DNA of 64,000 nucleotides from Pseudoalteromonas piscicida (GCF_002744175.1 NZ_NKHF01000101.1:1-64000); one strand, 5' to 3'; shown: positions 1 through 9,560, counted from the first letter of the stretch. The notes: generated by a model from the letters alone, not told the origin. Program-made: numbers and translations.

Positions 1-2680
1 TTTCTTCAACCGTTTCAGCTTGCTGAGTTTCGACCGCTTCGCTCTTTGTTGCCGTATCTTCTGCTGCCGTTTCTATCGTCTCACCATCGTGAGATGATTT
101 GGCTTTTAGCTCTGCTTCATATTCAGCGGCGGCCTGATCCGCAACCGGAATAAATGCCGCAGATTGGGCTTTTTCAGGCGTATCCGAGCGACGACGACGT
201 TGCCCTGCAGCTCTTAAGTGACGTGGTGAGCGTCTAGCGCGAGTGCGACCTTCTTTATTTTCGTCGTCTGATTGCGCGTCAGCTGCCTCAGTTGTTTGAT
301 CGTCAGAAATAGCTGGTTTGCTTGTTTCGTCTGTGTTTACAACCTTCTTTTGTTCCGTCTGTGTCTCAGTTTTCGTAGGTTCAGATTGTTCAGCTGGCTT
401 GTCGCTTACCACCGCTTCGTCTTTATCTGCTTTTTGTACAGCAGGTTTTGACTTCTTCGGTTTAGGCTTTTGCTCAGCTTTTTTCTCTGTCGCAGTTTGA
501 GCAGGTTGTTCAAGCGGCTTAGCCTCTACCTTTACTTCCTCGGTAGTTGCTTGTGCTGGCGTATTCACTTGCTCAGCATTGTTATCTTCAACACGGACTT
601 TTTTACGCAGGTTACGTCTTTGTCGGCGTGGCTTAACTTTAGTTTCTTTTACAGTCGTATCGGCTGCTTCAGTTACTTCTGTTTTATCATTAGCCGGCTG
701 TTTTACTGGACGATTTGCTTTGTCCTGATCCTGACGCTTCCTATTATTTGGACGGCGGCGCTTGCGATTGTCGCTACGTTGCTCATTGTTATTACTTTCA
801 TCTTTGTTCTCAACAGCGTTTTCTTTGTGCTGTTCATTACGGCGACGATTGTTATTACGACGGCGGTTGTTGTTGCGACGACGATTATCGCGATTGCTAT
901 TGTCCCTTGCTGGCTTTTCTTCGCTTGGCTTGCTTTCTTCTTGCGTCTCAGCTGCGAATAAGTTTTTGAACCACTGACTAATTTTAGCAAACAAGCTGGT
1001 CGTGTTCTGAGCCGCTTTAGGCTCCGGCTTACGGGCTTCTGGTTTGCTTGTCGCAGTTGACGAAGTAGCAGGTGCTGGCGCTGGTACATCAGGCATTACC
1101 ACGCCTTTAAGCACAGGCTCTTCTTTGGTGATTGCTTGAGGTCTAGCGACTTCAATCGCTTCAGCTTCTGGTGTGGTGATTTGCTCGTAGCTTGCTGCTT
1201 CAGTTGTTTCATCTTTACGCAGCCTAACCACTTCGTAGTGCGGAGTTTCTAAGTGCTGATTTGGAATAATAACAACATGACACTCATGGCGCTTTTCAAT
1301 GCGCTGTACAGAGCGACGTTTCTCATTGAGTAAGTAGGCACCAACGGCGACAGGCACTTGTGCATTTACCTGTGCGGTGTTGTCTTTAATTGCTTCTTCT
1401 TCAATTAAACGCAGGATGGATAGAGCGATAGACTCGTTTGAACGGATTGTACCTTGACCATCACAACGAGGGCAGGTGTGTTGACTCGCTTCACCTAGAG
1501 ATGGACGTAAACGTTGACGTGACATTTCTAGTAAGCCAAAGCGAGAAATCTTGCCGATTTGTACGCGAGCACGGTCTGTGCGCACGGCCTCTTTTAAGCG
1601 GTTTTCAACTTCGCGCTGGTGACGAGGAGGGGTCATATCGATAAAGTCGATAACAATCAAACCACCAAGGTCACGTAAACGCAATTGACGTGCAATTTCG
1701 TCTGCGGCTTCAAGGTTAGTATTTAGCGCTGTTTCTTCTATGTCGCCACCTTTCGTCGCTTTTGACGAGTTGATGTCGATAGAGGTCAGTGCTTCGGTTG
1801 GGTCAATAACAATCGAGCCACCTGAAGGCAGACGTACTTCACGCTGGAAGGCAGACTCAATCTGACTCTCAATTTGGTAATGGGTAAATAATGGCACATC
1901 ATTTTGATAAAGCTTTACGCGATTAATAAAGTCTGGGCGGAAGCGCTCAATGTGGGCTTTCGCTTCTTCAAATACACGTGGCTTATCAATTAAAATTTCA
2001 CCGATATCACGACGTAGATAATCGCGAATTGCGCGGAAAATCACGTTACTTTCTTGGTGAATTAGGAAAGGGGCTTTGCCACTATTTGCGGCGTTTTGAA
2101 TTGCTTCCCAATGCACTAAAAGTGCTTTTAAGTCGTACTCTAGCTCTTCAAAAGATTTGCCTACCCCAGCGGTGCGCACAATCAGACCCATACCTTTAGG
2201 TACGTTCAAACGGCTCAGCGCTTCTTTTAGTTCAATGCGTTCGTCACCTTCGATACGACGTGAAATACCGCCGGCTCTTGGGTTATTTGGCATCAATACT
2301 AAGTAGCTACCAGCCACACTAATAAAGGTGGTTAAGGCAGCTCCTTTTTGGCCACGCTCTTCTTTATCAACCTGAACGATAACTTCTTGGCCTTCTTTGA
2401 TCACATCTTTGATATTTGGGCGACCATTGAATGTATAGCCATCAGGGAAGTACGTTTTGGCGATTTCTTTTAAAGGAAGGAATCCGTGACGCTCAGCGCC
2501 ATAATCAACAAATGCGGCTTCTAGGGAAGGTTCGATGCGGGTAATTTTACCCTTGTATATATTGGCTTTTTTCTGTTCGTGACCTGGGCTTTCTATATCT
2601 AAATCATATAGACGCTGGCCGTCAACCAGTGCTACGCGCATTTCTTCTTGCTGCGTTGCATTGATCAGCATACGTTTCAT
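1..2680 (-). CDS. rne: Ribonuclease E (3' end cut by window edge)
   Basis: Endoribonuclease that starts mRNA decay, processes rRNA and tRNA, and scaffolds the degradosome at the inner membrane. About 893 codons are visible and the frame is open at the left edge. The N-terminal half holds the S1 domain and the DNase I-like catalytic core: the two metal-binding Asp regions fall near residues 301 (SIDINSS) and 345 (VIDFIDM), and the zinc-link CPRC begins near residue 403, as in E. coli. The C-terminal half is low complexity, rich in Arg/Asn then Glu/Lys/Ala/Thr, as expected for the disordered RNA-binding and degradosome-scaffold region. The start MKRMLINAT matches the family. rluC diverges 607 bp away, the usual gammaproteobacterial arrangement. 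Confidence 0.97.
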   Translation of the reverse strand, partial: MKRMLINATQQEEMRVALVDGQRLYDLDIESPGHEQKKANIYKGKITRIEPSLEAAFVDYGAERHGFLPLKEIAKTYFPDGYTFNGRPNIKDVIKEGQEVIVQVDKEERGQKGAALTTFISVAGSYLVLMPNNPRAGGISRRIEGDERIELKEALSRLNVPKGMGLIVRTAGVGKSFEELEYDLKALLVHWEAIQNAANSGKAPFLIHQESNVIFRAIRDYLRRDIGEILIDKPRVFEEAKAHIERFRPDFINRVKLYQNDVPLFTHYQIESQIESAFQREVRLPSGGSIVIDPTEALTSIDINSSKATKGGDIEETALNTNLEAADEIARQLRLRDLGGLIVIDFIDMTPPRHQREVENRLKEAVRTDRARVQIGKISRFGLLEMSRQRLRPSLGEASQHTCPRCDGQGTIRSNESIALSILRLIEEEAIKDNTAQVNAQVPVAVGAYLLNEKRRSVQRIEKRHECHVVIIPNQHLETPHYEVVRLRKDETTEAASYEQITTPEAEAIEVARPQAITKEEPVLKGVVMPDVPAPAPATSSTATSKPEARKPEPKAAQNTTSLFAKISQWFKNLFAAETQEESKPSEEKPARDNSNRDNRRRNNNRRRNNNRRRNEQHKENAVENKDESNNNEQRSDNRKRRRPNNRKRQDQDKANRPVKQPANDKTEVTEAADTTVKETKVKPRRQRRNLRKKVRVEDNNAEQVNTPAQATTEEVKVEAKPLEQPAQTATEKKAEQKPKPKKSKPAVQKADKDEAVVSDKPAEQSEPTKTETQTEQKKVVNTDETSKPAISDDQTTEAADAQSDDENKEGRTRARRSPRHLRAAGQRRRRSDTPEKAQSAAFIPVADQAAAEYEAELKAKSSHDGETIETAAEDTATKSEAVETQQAETVEE

Positions 2681-3287
2681 ATTGTAATTCTCTACTCAAT
2701 TTATTTACAGCGCCTAATACGTCTTTCCTGTGCAGCGTGTTACGCCTTGGATGTTCCGGTTAAATGATGCAGTCTCACGACTGGGGGAAATGGAACATAT
2801 TCACAGTTTCCGCTTTAAATCAGGGTAAAATCACTGATTAACTGTTCGCTTGTTGACGTTTATTCGTTTCACAAAGTGGTCATGCACGGGTTATTCATAC
2901 TTGGTTTGCCAAGTTTGGCTACCGTTATATTTTGACTCACTAACTTTGTGCTTATCACGAGTTGCGGCCTGCTATGCACGGGTATTTCTGCAACTGTGGT
3001 CAACGTATCAGACAAATTTTAATTTCTTGCTTTTTGGTTTTTTGTTCGTGTCCAGTCATTAAACGAAATATTACGCGCTTCGCACTGACTGTTCGCACGT
3101 GTTTATCTTAGATGCTTGATAAAAGCTTTGGAAATATTAGCTCTAATCTGTATGATCTGCCATCCAAGATGTGCATCACGACATTGTTTTTGCGATAAAA
3201 AGCACCTCGCAAAAATTTTCGGGCTGATTATCCCACTAATAATGTCGAGATAGCAACTAAATTATTACTCAAATCAGTGATTAGGCA
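2681..3287. promoter_or_regulatory. Long rne leader and divergent rne/rluC control region
   Basis: This 607-bp stretch has no convincing gene. It must hold the promoters of both divergent genes. The rne side is long enough for the several-hundred-base 5' untranslated leader through which RNase E controls its own mRNA in enterobacteria. I could not fix -10/-35 boxes with confidence on either strand. Small ORFs here lack a ribosome site and resemble nothing. Confidence 0.5.
2752..2797 (-). ncRNA. Candidate rne5-like autoregulatory hairpin in rne leader
   Basis: On the rne-sense strand TGTTCC (2797-2792) can pair with GGAACA (2757-2752), enclosing a 5-bp stem CAGTC/GACTG capped by GTGA, a GNRA tetraloop (2783-2770), with a pyrimidine-rich CCCCC stretch on one side. 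In E. coli the leader hairpin hp2 is what RNase E senses for feedback control. Position about 70-120 nt upstream of the start codon and the bulged architecture fit that role. Assignment to the same RNA family is inference. Confidence 0.4.
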
Positions 3288-4238
3288 ATGTCAGAGAAAC
3301 CCGCATTAAAAGTTAGCTTTGTTACCGTGACCGAAGACCAAGAAGGTCAAAGGATTGATAACTTTTTAGTTACGCATTTGAAAGGGGTGCCAAAAAGCGC
3401 CGTATACAAAATTCTTCGTAAAGGGGAAGTGCGTGTCAATAAAAAGCGGGTAAAACCGGTTTATAAATTGCAAATAAATGATGAAATTCGCATTCCACCT
3501 GTTCGCGTTGCTGAAAAAACCGAGTTTGTGCCTAAGAACCTTGATAAAGTAGCTAATCTTGAAGATGCCATACTTTACGAAGATAAGTATCTGATAGTTA
3601 TAAATAAGCCCGCGGGTATGGCAGTGCATGGTGGGAGCGGTTTAAGTTATGGTCTCATTGAGGCCTTGAGAGCATTGCGACCGCAAGAGCAGAGTCTGGA
3701 ACTTGTTCACCGTTTAGACCGCGACACCTCAGGCTGCTTATTGATTTCAAAGCGTAGAGCGGTGCTAAAAGGTCTTCATGAGCAGCTAAGAGAAAAGACC
3801 ATGGAGAAAAACTACCTAGCATTAGTTAGCGGTCAGTGGGATGCTAAGCATAAAAATGTGACTGAACCGCTTCGCAAAAACACCTTAAAATCAGGTGAGC
3901 GTGTGGTACGTGTAGATCATGAGCAAGGTAAACCTTCGCATACTCGTTTCAGAGTGGTTGAGCGCTTTGAGTCGGCTACTTTAGTACAAGCATCACCGGT
4001 CACGGGAAGAACGCACCAAATTCGTGTTCATACCCAATGTAAAGGTCATCCAATCGCTTGTGATGACAAATATGGCGACCAAGTATTTGATGCTAAAATG
4101 CGCGAAGTTGGGTTGAATCGTTTGTTTCTTCATGCCAAAGAACTCAGGTTTATGCATCCGAAAACAGAAACAACGCATCACGTTGAAGCCCCTTTAGATA
4201 GCGCGTTAGAAGCGTGTTTAGGAAAACTCAGGAAGTAA
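3288..4238 (+). CDS. rluC: 23S rRNA pseudouridine synthase RluC
   Basis: RluA-family pseudouridine synthase, expected to modify 23S rRNA at positions 955, 2504 and 2580 (E. coli numbering). At 316 aa it is the usual length. An N-terminal S4 RNA-binding domain covers about residues 19-66 (RIDNFL...AVYKILRKGEVRVN). The catalytic motif HRLDRDTSG lies at 141-149 with the nucleophilic Asp at 144, as in E. coli RluC. The C-terminal GRTHQIRVH motif is also present. It diverges from rne and is followed after 1 nt by a HAD phosphatase, so the two are very likely co-transcribed. Confidence 0.95.
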   Translation: MSEKPALKVSFVTVTEDQEGQRIDNFLVTHLKGVPKSAVYKILRKGEVRVNKKRVKPVYKLQINDEIRIPPVRVAEKTEFVPKNLDKVANLEDAILYEDKYLIVINKPAGMAVHGGSGLSYGLIEALRALRPQEQSLELVHRLDRDTSGCLLISKRRAVLKGLHEQLREKTMEKNYLALVSGQWDAKHKNVTEPLRKNTLKSGERVVRVDHEQGKPSHTRFRVVERFESATLVQASPVTGRTHQIRVHTQCKGHPIACDDKYGDQVFDAKMREVGLNRLFLHAKELRFMHPKTETTHHVEAPLDSALEACLGKLRK

Positions 4239-4239
4239 T

Positions 4240-4884
4240 ATGCGCTATAAGTGTGTAATTTTTGATTGGGATGGTACGGTGATGGACTCCGTGCCAAAAA
4301 TCGTGAATACCATTCACTTGGCGGCTCAGTCTTGTGGAATACCGCCAGTCAGTGATAGCGAAGCAAAAAGTATCATTGGCCTATCTTTGCCTAAGGCGAT
4401 GCAAGTGCTGTTTCCTCAGCATCAAGACAAAGCGGACTCTTTGACTAGTGCATACAAATATATCTATTCAAATGAAGATGATACACCATCACCAATATTT
4501 GAAGGGGTAGAATCGCTACTTAGTCAACTTCGCAGTCAAGGGATCAAAATAGCAGTGGCGACGGGAAAGAGCCGTACAGGCTTGGATCGCTTGATGGCGC
4601 AAAATAGTCTCTGTGATTATTTTTTAACAACCAGAACAGCCTGTGAAGCTAAGTCTAAGCCACACCCAGACATGTTATTGCAAATTCTGAACGAACTGGG
4701 TGTTGATGCTCAAGAGACCGTGATGGTAGGGGATTCAATCATTGATATGGATCTTGCTCGTAACGCAGGTGTAGATGCTGTTGGGATGACCTTAGGCGTC
4801 GCTTCTAGAGAGCAGCTATCGCAAACATCAGCATGTCATATTTGCGATAACTACCACGACCTATCTCAGTTATTGTTGGCTTGA
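4240..4884 (+). CDS. HAD-superfamily phosphatase (phosphoglycolate phosphatase-like)
   Basis: 214-aa HAD subfamily IA hydrolase. Motif I is FDWDGTVMDS, with nucleophile and acid Asp at residues 9 and 11. A helical cap insertion follows, then motif II (VATGKS), a motif III Lys in SKPHPDM, and motif IV GDSIIDMDLARNAG binding Mg2+. It probably dephosphorylates a small metabolite; the exact substrate cannot be read from sequence. Start ATG is 1 nt after the rluC stop, implying translational coupling. Its last 15 bases overlap the convergent yceF/maf gene. Confidence 0.9.
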   Translation: MRYKCVIFDWDGTVMDSVPKIVNTIHLAAQSCGIPPVSDSEAKSIIGLSLPKAMQVLFPQHQDKADSLTSAYKYIYSNEDDTPSPIFEGVESLLSQLRSQGIKIAVATGKSRTGLDRLMAQNSLCDYFLTTRTACEAKSKPHPDMLLQILNELGVDAQETVMVGDSIIDMDLARNAGVDAVGMTLGVASREQLSQTSACHICDNYHDLSQLLLA

Positions 4885-5472
4885 TTGTTCGGCAAGTACG
4901 TCAATACCAAACTCTAACAACATCTTAGTTAATTGGATGAGCGGAAGACCGATAAGTGTGTTGGGGTCTTCCCCTTCTAATTTGTCAAATAGGCAGATCC
5001 CTAAACCTTCACTTTTAAAGCTTCCAGCACAGTTATACGGTGTTTCTGCATCACAGTAGTTGCTAATTTGCGTTTGAGTCAGTTTGCGGAAATAAACCTG
5101 AAATGGCACCACTTTAGTGAGCGTTTTACCGCTTTCAATGTCAAAAACAGTTAAACCAGTCAAAAATGTTACGCGACTATTGCTAAATAGACTTAGCTGC
5201 TTAATCGCATTTTCCTTATTATGGGGTTTTCCTAGTATCTCGCCATTGAATAACGCAACTTGGTCCGAACCAATTACAATCCCTTTTTGATAGTTTGATA
5301 TCGCTGCTTTGGCTTTTAATTCGCTTAATCGGGCAACCAGCTGCTCTGCCAACTCACCTTGATGCGCTTGCTCATTAACATCTGGCGAAAAAGAGGAAAA
5401 AGGAAGCATTAATTTTTTCAAAATAGACTGCCTAAAAGGCGAACTTGAGGCTAAAATAAGGGGCGTTTTCAT
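4870..5472 (-). CDS. yceF: Maf/YceF-type nucleotide pyrophosphatase (m7GTP)
   Basis: Maf-family house-cleaning pyrophosphatase. The YceF subgroup hydrolyses 7-methyl-GTP. Visible signatures are N-terminal LILASSSPFRQ (phosphate-binding loop), GSDQVA with the catalytic Asp at residue 70, and the C-terminal stretch EGEDPNTLIGLPL. 200 aa, normal length. In E. coli yceF also lies between rluC and yceD, transcribed away from yceD, exactly as here. It converges with the HAD phosphatase with a 15-bp overlap. Confidence 0.93.
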   Translation of the reverse strand: MKTPLILASSSPFRQSILKKLMLPFSSFSPDVNEQAHQGELAEQLVARLSELKAKAAISNYQKGIVIGSDQVALFNGEILGKPHNKENAIKQLSLFSNSRVTFLTGLTVFDIESGKTLTKVVPFQVYFRKLTQTQISNYCDAETPYNCAGSFKSEGLGICLFDKLEGEDPNTLIGLPLIQLTKMLLEFGIDVLAEQSSQQ

Positions 5473-5553
5473 GAATATTTTATCTTTGTGACAACATTGC
5501 CAACAGGATAAAGCGCAATAACGCGAAAAACAAAGGGAAAGTGTATTTTTACT

Positions 5554-5582
5554 TTGACTAACACGGTAACTATCTATATGAT
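5554..5582 (+). promoter_or_regulatory. Candidate sigma70 promoter for the yceD-rpmF-plsX-fab operon
   Basis: TTGACT (5554-5559), a 17-bp spacer and TATGAT (5577-5582) closely match the -35/-10 consensus. The yceD ATG at 5592 begins only 9 bases after the -10 box, so transcription from here would start about 2-4 nt before the start codon, giving a nearly leaderless message. This is prediction by eye; no start-site data were seen. Confidence 0.6.
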
Positions 5583-5591
5583 GCAGCCCCT

Positions 5592-6116
5592 ATGCAAAAG
5601 GTGAAAATTCCCATCACTCTTGATCCATGCAGAGCAGCGCAACGTCGAGCATCTTATGACGGTGTTGTAATGCTTGAAGAACTTTCTCGATTGCAGCAAG
5701 TTGTGCGTGATCAAAGTAGTGAAATAGCGGTAGATATTCATTTCAACATCGACGAACAAGGTTTGGTTGTTGTGCAAGGCAAAGTCCGAGCCCACTTAAC
5801 TGTTGTGTGTCAACGTTGTAATGATGAATTAGGGTTGGATTTGGAACAAGACTTTGCGTATTCGCCAGTCGGATTAGGTGCAGAGTCGGATGATCTTCCC
5901 GAGCGTTATGATGTGTTGGAACTTGACGAAGAAGGTGAAGTAAATCTAAGACAAATTGTCGAAGATGAGCTTTTACTGGCTATTCCGATTGTACCGACAC
6001 ATGATGAAGCGCAATGCTCTTATTCTGATGAGCCAAAGAGCTTTGGTGAAATTGAGGCAGAAGATAGCAAACCAAATCCATTTGAAATTTTGAAACAACT
6101 TAAGAAAGATTCTTAG
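5592..6116 (+). CDS. yceD: YceD, 23S rRNA accumulation protein (DUF177)
   Basis: 174-aa DUF177 protein. The family is needed for normal 23S rRNA accumulation and is nearly always encoded just before rpmF, as here. The N-terminus [12 protein letters not shown] aligns by eye with E. coli YceD, which fixes the start. The conserved CQRC pair falls at residues 73-76 and an acidic middle follows. The C-terminus [12 protein letters not shown] is the family ending. There is no recognisable ribosome-binding site, and the predicted promoter abuts the start codon. Confidence 0.93.
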   Translation: MQKVKIPITLDPCRAAQRRASYDGVVMLEELSRLQQVVRDQSSEIAVDIHFNIDEQGLVVVQGKVRAHLTVVCQRCNDELGLDLEQDFAYSPVGLGAESDDLPERYDVLELDEEGEVNLRQIVEDELLLAIPIVPTHDEAQCSYSDEPKSFGEIEAEDSKPNPFEILKQLKKDS

Positions 6117-6126
6117 GAGAAGGCTA

Positions 6127-6296
6127 ATGGCGGTACAAAAAAGCAAGAAGTCACGCGCACGTCGTGGTATGCGTCGTTCACACGATGCGATCAGTGGACC
6201 AGCTCTAACTGTAGATCAGGTTTCTGGCGAGACTCATCGTCTCACCACGTGACTGCTGACGGTTACTACAAAGGCGTTAAAGTAATTTCTAACTAA
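6127..6296 (+). pseudogene. rpmF: 50S ribosomal protein L32, one-base frameshift
   Basis: The reading frame starts [20 protein letters not shown], a clear L32 N-terminus, 10 nt after yceD. After codon CGT at 6238-6240 the frame changes and hits TGA at 6250-6252, giving a 41-aa product ending ETHRLTT. Adding one G after 6241 restores CGT CGT CAC CAC GTG, then a perfect L32 C-terminus ([16 protein letters not shown]...) ending TAA at 6294-6296: 56 aa, the normal family length. The lesion is therefore a single-base loss in a CGTCGT repeat. A sequencing or assembly error is likelier than real loss, since both flanks are intact and conserved. Spacing to plsX (11 nt) is normal. Confidence 0.9.
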
Positions 6297-6307
6297 GAGA
6301 TTGCTTT

Positions 6308-7354
6308 ATGCTGACTGATCTAACCATTGCGTTAGATATGATGGGGGGCGATTACGGCCCCCGTTCATCTATCCCTGCAGCGATCGCTGCTGTACTTAAG
6401 CACCCGAATCTAAATCTCATTCTGTGTGGTAACCAGCAGGTTATCGAATCAGCCTTATCCAAAGCAAATATGCTGGATCATCCAAGGCTAGCAATTAAGC
6501 ATTGTAAAGAAGTCGTTACCAATAGCTGCGAACCCGCGTCTGCACTGCGAAATAAAAAACACTCCTCCATGCGAGTAGCACTCGATTTAGTCAAGTCCGG
6601 CGAGGCTCAGGCTTGTGTCAGTTCAGGCAATACCGGAGCACTTTTTTTTATGGCACATTATGTGCTGAAAATGCTACCGGGGATCAAACGCCCTGCATTG
6701 ATCTCAGCAGTACCAACAGAGAAAAAACAACCTGTCTATCTTTTGGATCTTGGTGCCAATGTCCATTGTGACCCAGAAACGCTCTATCAGTTTGGGATTA
6801 TGGGCTCTATTGTCGCAGGCCAAGCACTAAATATTCCGTCACCTAAAGTGTGCTTGCTGAACATTGGTTCGGAAGAGATCAAAGGCCATGATGGCATCAA
6901 GCAAGCTGCAAAATTAATGAAATCCTCTTCTGTTATAAATTATCAGGGCTACTGCGAAGGGAGCGATATGTTCACGGGCAAAGCCGATGTAATTGTTTGT
7001 GAGGGTTTTGTTGGCAATGTGGCGCTCAAAACCTGTGAAGGGATTGCTAAACTTATCATGCATAAGTTCAGTAAGGCATTAAAGAAGCACTTTTTTTATA
7101 AAGCGTTGGCATTTTTACTCCGACCCGTTATAAAAAAATTGTACAGAAGGGTGAACCCCGACCAGTATAACGGTGCAAGTCTGGTAGGATTGCGCGGTAT
7201 TGTTGTGAAAAGTCACGGAAATGCCACAAATAAGGCATTTTTGGCCGCGATTGAAGAAGCTGCACAAGAAGTCCAGCGCAAGATCCCCGAAAAGATCCAA
7301 GCGGTGTTTGAACAAGTCGACACAGAAAAGCAACCGTCAGGTCCTCATCCATAG
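6308..7354 (+). CDS. plsX: Phosphate acyltransferase PlsX
   Basis: Makes acyl-phosphate from acyl-ACP and phosphate, the first step of glycerophospholipid synthesis through PlsX/PlsY; peripheral to the inner membrane. 348 aa, family length. The N-terminus [13 protein letters not shown] is the PlsX signature; SSGNTGAL and [11 protein letters not shown] are further conserved blocks. It sits between rpmF and the fab genes as in E. coli, but the next gene is fabD after 53 nt: fabH, which follows plsX in E. coli, is absent. Confidence 0.96.
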   Translation: MLTDLTIALDMMGGDYGPRSSIPAAIAAVLKHPNLNLILCGNQQVIESALSKANMLDHPRLAIKHCKEVVTNSCEPASALRNKKHSSMRVALDLVKSGEAQACVSSGNTGALFFMAHYVLKMLPGIKRPALISAVPTEKKQPVYLLDLGANVHCDPETLYQFGIMGSIVAGQALNIPSPKVCLLNIGSEEIKGHDGIKQAAKLMKSSSVINYQGYCEGSDMFTGKADVIVCEGFVGNVALKTCEGIAKLIMHKFSKALKKHFFYKALAFLLRPVIKKLYRRVNPDQYNGASLVGLRGIVVKSHGNATNKAFLAAIEEAAQEVQRKIPEKIQAVFEQVDTEKQPSGPHP

Positions 7355-7407
7355 TATTTCAATGTGACATGAGGACGTGACGACAACAGAGAAAATAAGA
7401 GCACAGT

Positions 7408-8334
7408 ATGTCACAAAAAATCGCATTATTTTTCCCAGGCCAAGGCTCACAGAGCGTGGGTATGTTATCTGAATTATTAGCATCGTCTGAAATCGTTAAA
7501 GCGACTTTCGCAGAAGCCTCAGAAGCGCTAGGCTACGATTTAGCAGAGCTTGTGCTGAATGGTCCTGAAGAGGAATTAAACCAAACTCATCGTACTCAAC
7601 CTGCTTTGTTAACAGCCAGTGTTGCCATCTTCAGAGCATGGCAAGAAAAAGGCGTGGATGCCGAGCTGACACTTGCAGGGCACAGTTTAGGCGAATATTC
7701 GGCTTTAGTTTGTGCAGAGGTATTATCTTTGTCTGATGCCGTTAAGCTAGTCGAAAAGCGCGGTTTATACATGCAAGAAGCGGTTCCTGCTGGTACAGGC
7801 TCAATGGCTGCAATTATTGGTCTTGACGACGATGTGATTGCTAAAGTTTGTGCCGAGTCTGCACAGGGAGATGTCGTATCACCAGTGAATTTTAACTCCC
7901 CTGGTCAAGTGGTTATTGCAGGCCATGTAGAGGCAGTAAATAGAGCGTCAGAAGCTTGTAAAGAAGCAGGCGCAAAACGTGCGCTTCCACTCGCGGTGAG
8001 TGTACCTTCACACTGTGCGTTGATGAAACCTGCAGCAGATAAACTAGCAAAAGATTTAGAAGCACTGTCTTTCTCTGAGCCAAAGTTTGAAGTGATTAAC
8101 AACGTTGATGTTGTCGTTGCAAAAGATGCAAACGCTATTAAAGACGCACTTATTCGCCAGCTTTATAGTCCAGTAAGATGGACGGAAACGGTACAAGCTG
8201 TTGCGAAAGAAGAGGTGACAACAGCCTATGAATTTGGCCCAGGCAAAGTGATTTCTGGCTTGGTAAAACGTATTGACCGTTCAGTGTCATGCGTATCGGT
8301 AAATGATTTGGCTTCAATCGAAGCGGCAGAATAA
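7408..8334 (+). CDS. fabD: Malonyl-CoA:ACP transacylase FabD
   Basis: Transfers malonyl from CoA to acyl carrier protein for type II fatty-acid synthesis. 308 aa. FFPGQGSQ opens the protein, the nucleophile elbow GHSLGEYSAL has Ser at residue 93, and the partner His is at about 202 in VPSHCALM. Preceded by plsX and followed 13 nt later by fabG, so it belongs to one cytosolic fatty-acid operon. Confidence 0.97.
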   Translation: MSQKIALFFPGQGSQSVGMLSELLASSEIVKATFAEASEALGYDLAELVLNGPEEELNQTHRTQPALLTASVAIFRAWQEKGVDAELTLAGHSLGEYSALVCAEVLSLSDAVKLVEKRGLYMQEAVPAGTGSMAAIIGLDDDVIAKVCAESAQGDVVSPVNFNSPGQVVIAGHVEAVNRASEACKEAGAKRALPLAVSVPSHCALMKPAADKLAKDLEALSFSEPKFEVINNVDVVVAKDANAIKDALIRQLYSPVRWTETVQAVAKEEVTTAYEFGPGKVISGLVKRIDRSVSCVSVNDLASIEAAE

Positions 8335-8347
8335 GAACGAGAGAGTT

Positions 8348-9094
8348 ATGAGTAATTTATTTTCTTTGGCAGGTAAAGTGGTACTAGTTACTGGTGCAAG
8401 TCGTGGTATTGGTAAAGCTATAGCCACTGCATTGGTCGCACAGGGCGCTAAAGTTGCGGGTACTGCAACCAGTGAATCTGGTGCTGAGCGCATTTCAGAT
8501 TATTTAGGCGAGAATGGTAAAGGTTACGCGCTAAACGTAACAGATGCCGACTCAATCGCTGCAACTTTGGATGCAATCAAAGCCGATTTCGGTGATATTG
8601 ATGTGTTGGTAAACAATGCTGGTATTACTCGAGATAACCTATTGATGCGGATGAAAGAGCAGGAATGGGACGATATCATTGATACTAACTTATCTTCTAT
8701 CTTCCGCTTATCGAAAGCGGTATTGCGTCCAATGATGAAGAAGAAAAGCGGTCGTATCATTAATATCGGTTCTGTGGTTGGCACTATGGGTAATGCGGGT
8801 CAAGCAAACTATGCGGCTGCTAAAGCTGGGGTAATTGGTTTTACAAAATCATTGGCTCGTGAGGTTGCATCTCGCGGTATTACGGTAAATACTGTAGCAC
8901 CAGGCTTTATTCAAACAGACATGACAGATGAGTTGACCGACGAGCAAAAAGCGGCAACATTGGCGAATGTACCTGCGGGTCGTTTGGGTCAGCCAGAAGA
9001 AATTGCTGCTGCTGTGATTTATTTAGCCTCTGATGCGGCAGCTTATGTCTCTGGTGAAACTTTGCACGTAAATGGTGCGATGTACATGGTTTAA
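8348..9094 (+). CDS. fabG: 3-oxoacyl-ACP reductase FabG
   Basis: NADPH-dependent short-chain reductase that reduces beta-ketoacyl-ACP in fatty-acid elongation. 248 aa from the ATG at 8348, which has GAGAG upstream; a longer frame from 8303 would overlap fabD and adds a non-conserved tail, so it was not used. The TGASRGIG nucleotide-binding loop is near residues 15-22, and the catalytic residues are Ser142, Tyr155 and Lys159 (NYAAAK). Confidence 0.96.
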   Translation: MSNLFSLAGKVVLVTGASRGIGKAIATALVAQGAKVAGTATSESGAERISDYLGENGKGYALNVTDADSIAATLDAIKADFGDIDVLVNNAGITRDNLLMRMKEQEWDDIIDTNLSSIFRLSKAVLRPMMKKKSGRIINIGSVVGTMGNAGQANYAAAKAGVIGFTKSLAREVASRGITVNTVAPGFIQTDMTDELTDEQKAATLANVPAGRLGQPEEIAAAVIYLASDAAAYVSGETLHVNGAMYMV

Positions 9095-9100
9095 CTCGTT

Positions 9101-9134
9101 AAGATCACAAATCAATTGAATTTTTTGTGATCTT
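9101..9134. terminator. Perfect 11-bp hairpin after fabG
   Basis: AAGATCACAAA at 9101-9111 pairs perfectly with TTTGTGATCTT at 9124-9134 around a 12-nt loop, starting 7 nt past the fabG stop. There is no strong T run after it on either strand, so it may be a weak terminator, an mRNA-stabilising 3' structure or an RNA-processing site between fabG and the much more abundant acpP message. Confidence 0.5.
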
Positions 9135-9230
9135 GTCGACAACTGACTTGAAATCGTCGCGAAAATAGGCGATAAAAAGAGTCAAAGCTTTGTAACAGGT
9201 TTGACCAGAAAAAAAAGTACGGGTCAATCC

Positions 9231-9259
9231 TTGAATCCCAGAATGATGCGTCGTAAACT
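9231..9259 (+). promoter_or_regulatory. Candidate acpP promoter
   Basis: TTGAAT (9231-9236), 17-bp spacer, TAAACT (9254-9259). It lies in the 216-bp fabG-acpP gap, about 50 nt before the acpP start. acpP needs far higher expression than its neighbours and has its own promoter in E. coli, so an internal promoter is expected here. Confidence 0.55.
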
Positions 9260-9310
9260 GCGCCGCAATCTGAAAATTAACGCAGTAGCGTTTAAATAAA
9301 GGAAAGAAGA

Positions 9311-9547
9311 ATGAGCGACATCCAAGAACGCGTAAAGAAAATTATTGTTGAACAACTAGGTGTTAAAGAAGAAGAAGTTAAATCAGAAGCGTCTTTCGTT
9401 GATGATTTAGGTGCTGACTCACTAGACACTGTTGAGCTTGTAATGGCGCTAGAAGAAGAGTTCGATACAGAAATCCCTGATGAAGAAGCTGAGAAAATCA
9501 CTACTGTTCAGGCAGCTATCGACTACGTTACTGCTCACGCTGAGTAA
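9311..9547 (+). CDS. acpP: Acyl carrier protein
   Basis: 78-aa acidic four-helix carrier protein of fatty-acid synthesis. Ser37 in GADSLDT is the 4'-phosphopantetheine attachment site. A good ribosome site (GGAAAGAAG) precedes the ATG. Almost the whole sequence matches gammaproteobacterial AcpP. It is flanked by its own candidate promoter and by a hairpin before fabF, consistent with independent high expression. Confidence 0.98.
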   Translation: MSDIQERVKKIIVEQLGVKEEEVKSEASFVDDLGADSLDTVELVMALEEEFDTEIPDEEAEKITTVQAAIDYVTAHAE

Positions 9548-9560
9548 CTAGCTTTTCTAT

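Noticed and set aside
703-1089. Long frames on both strands inside the 5'-most 1 kb of the window
   Set aside because: They are alternate readings of the low-complexity C-terminal half of rne, which has biased Arg/Glu codons that create open shadow frames.
2850-3062. 70-aa frame in the rne leader
   Set aside because: Cys/Phe-rich, no ribosome site, no known family; lies within the untranslated leader region.
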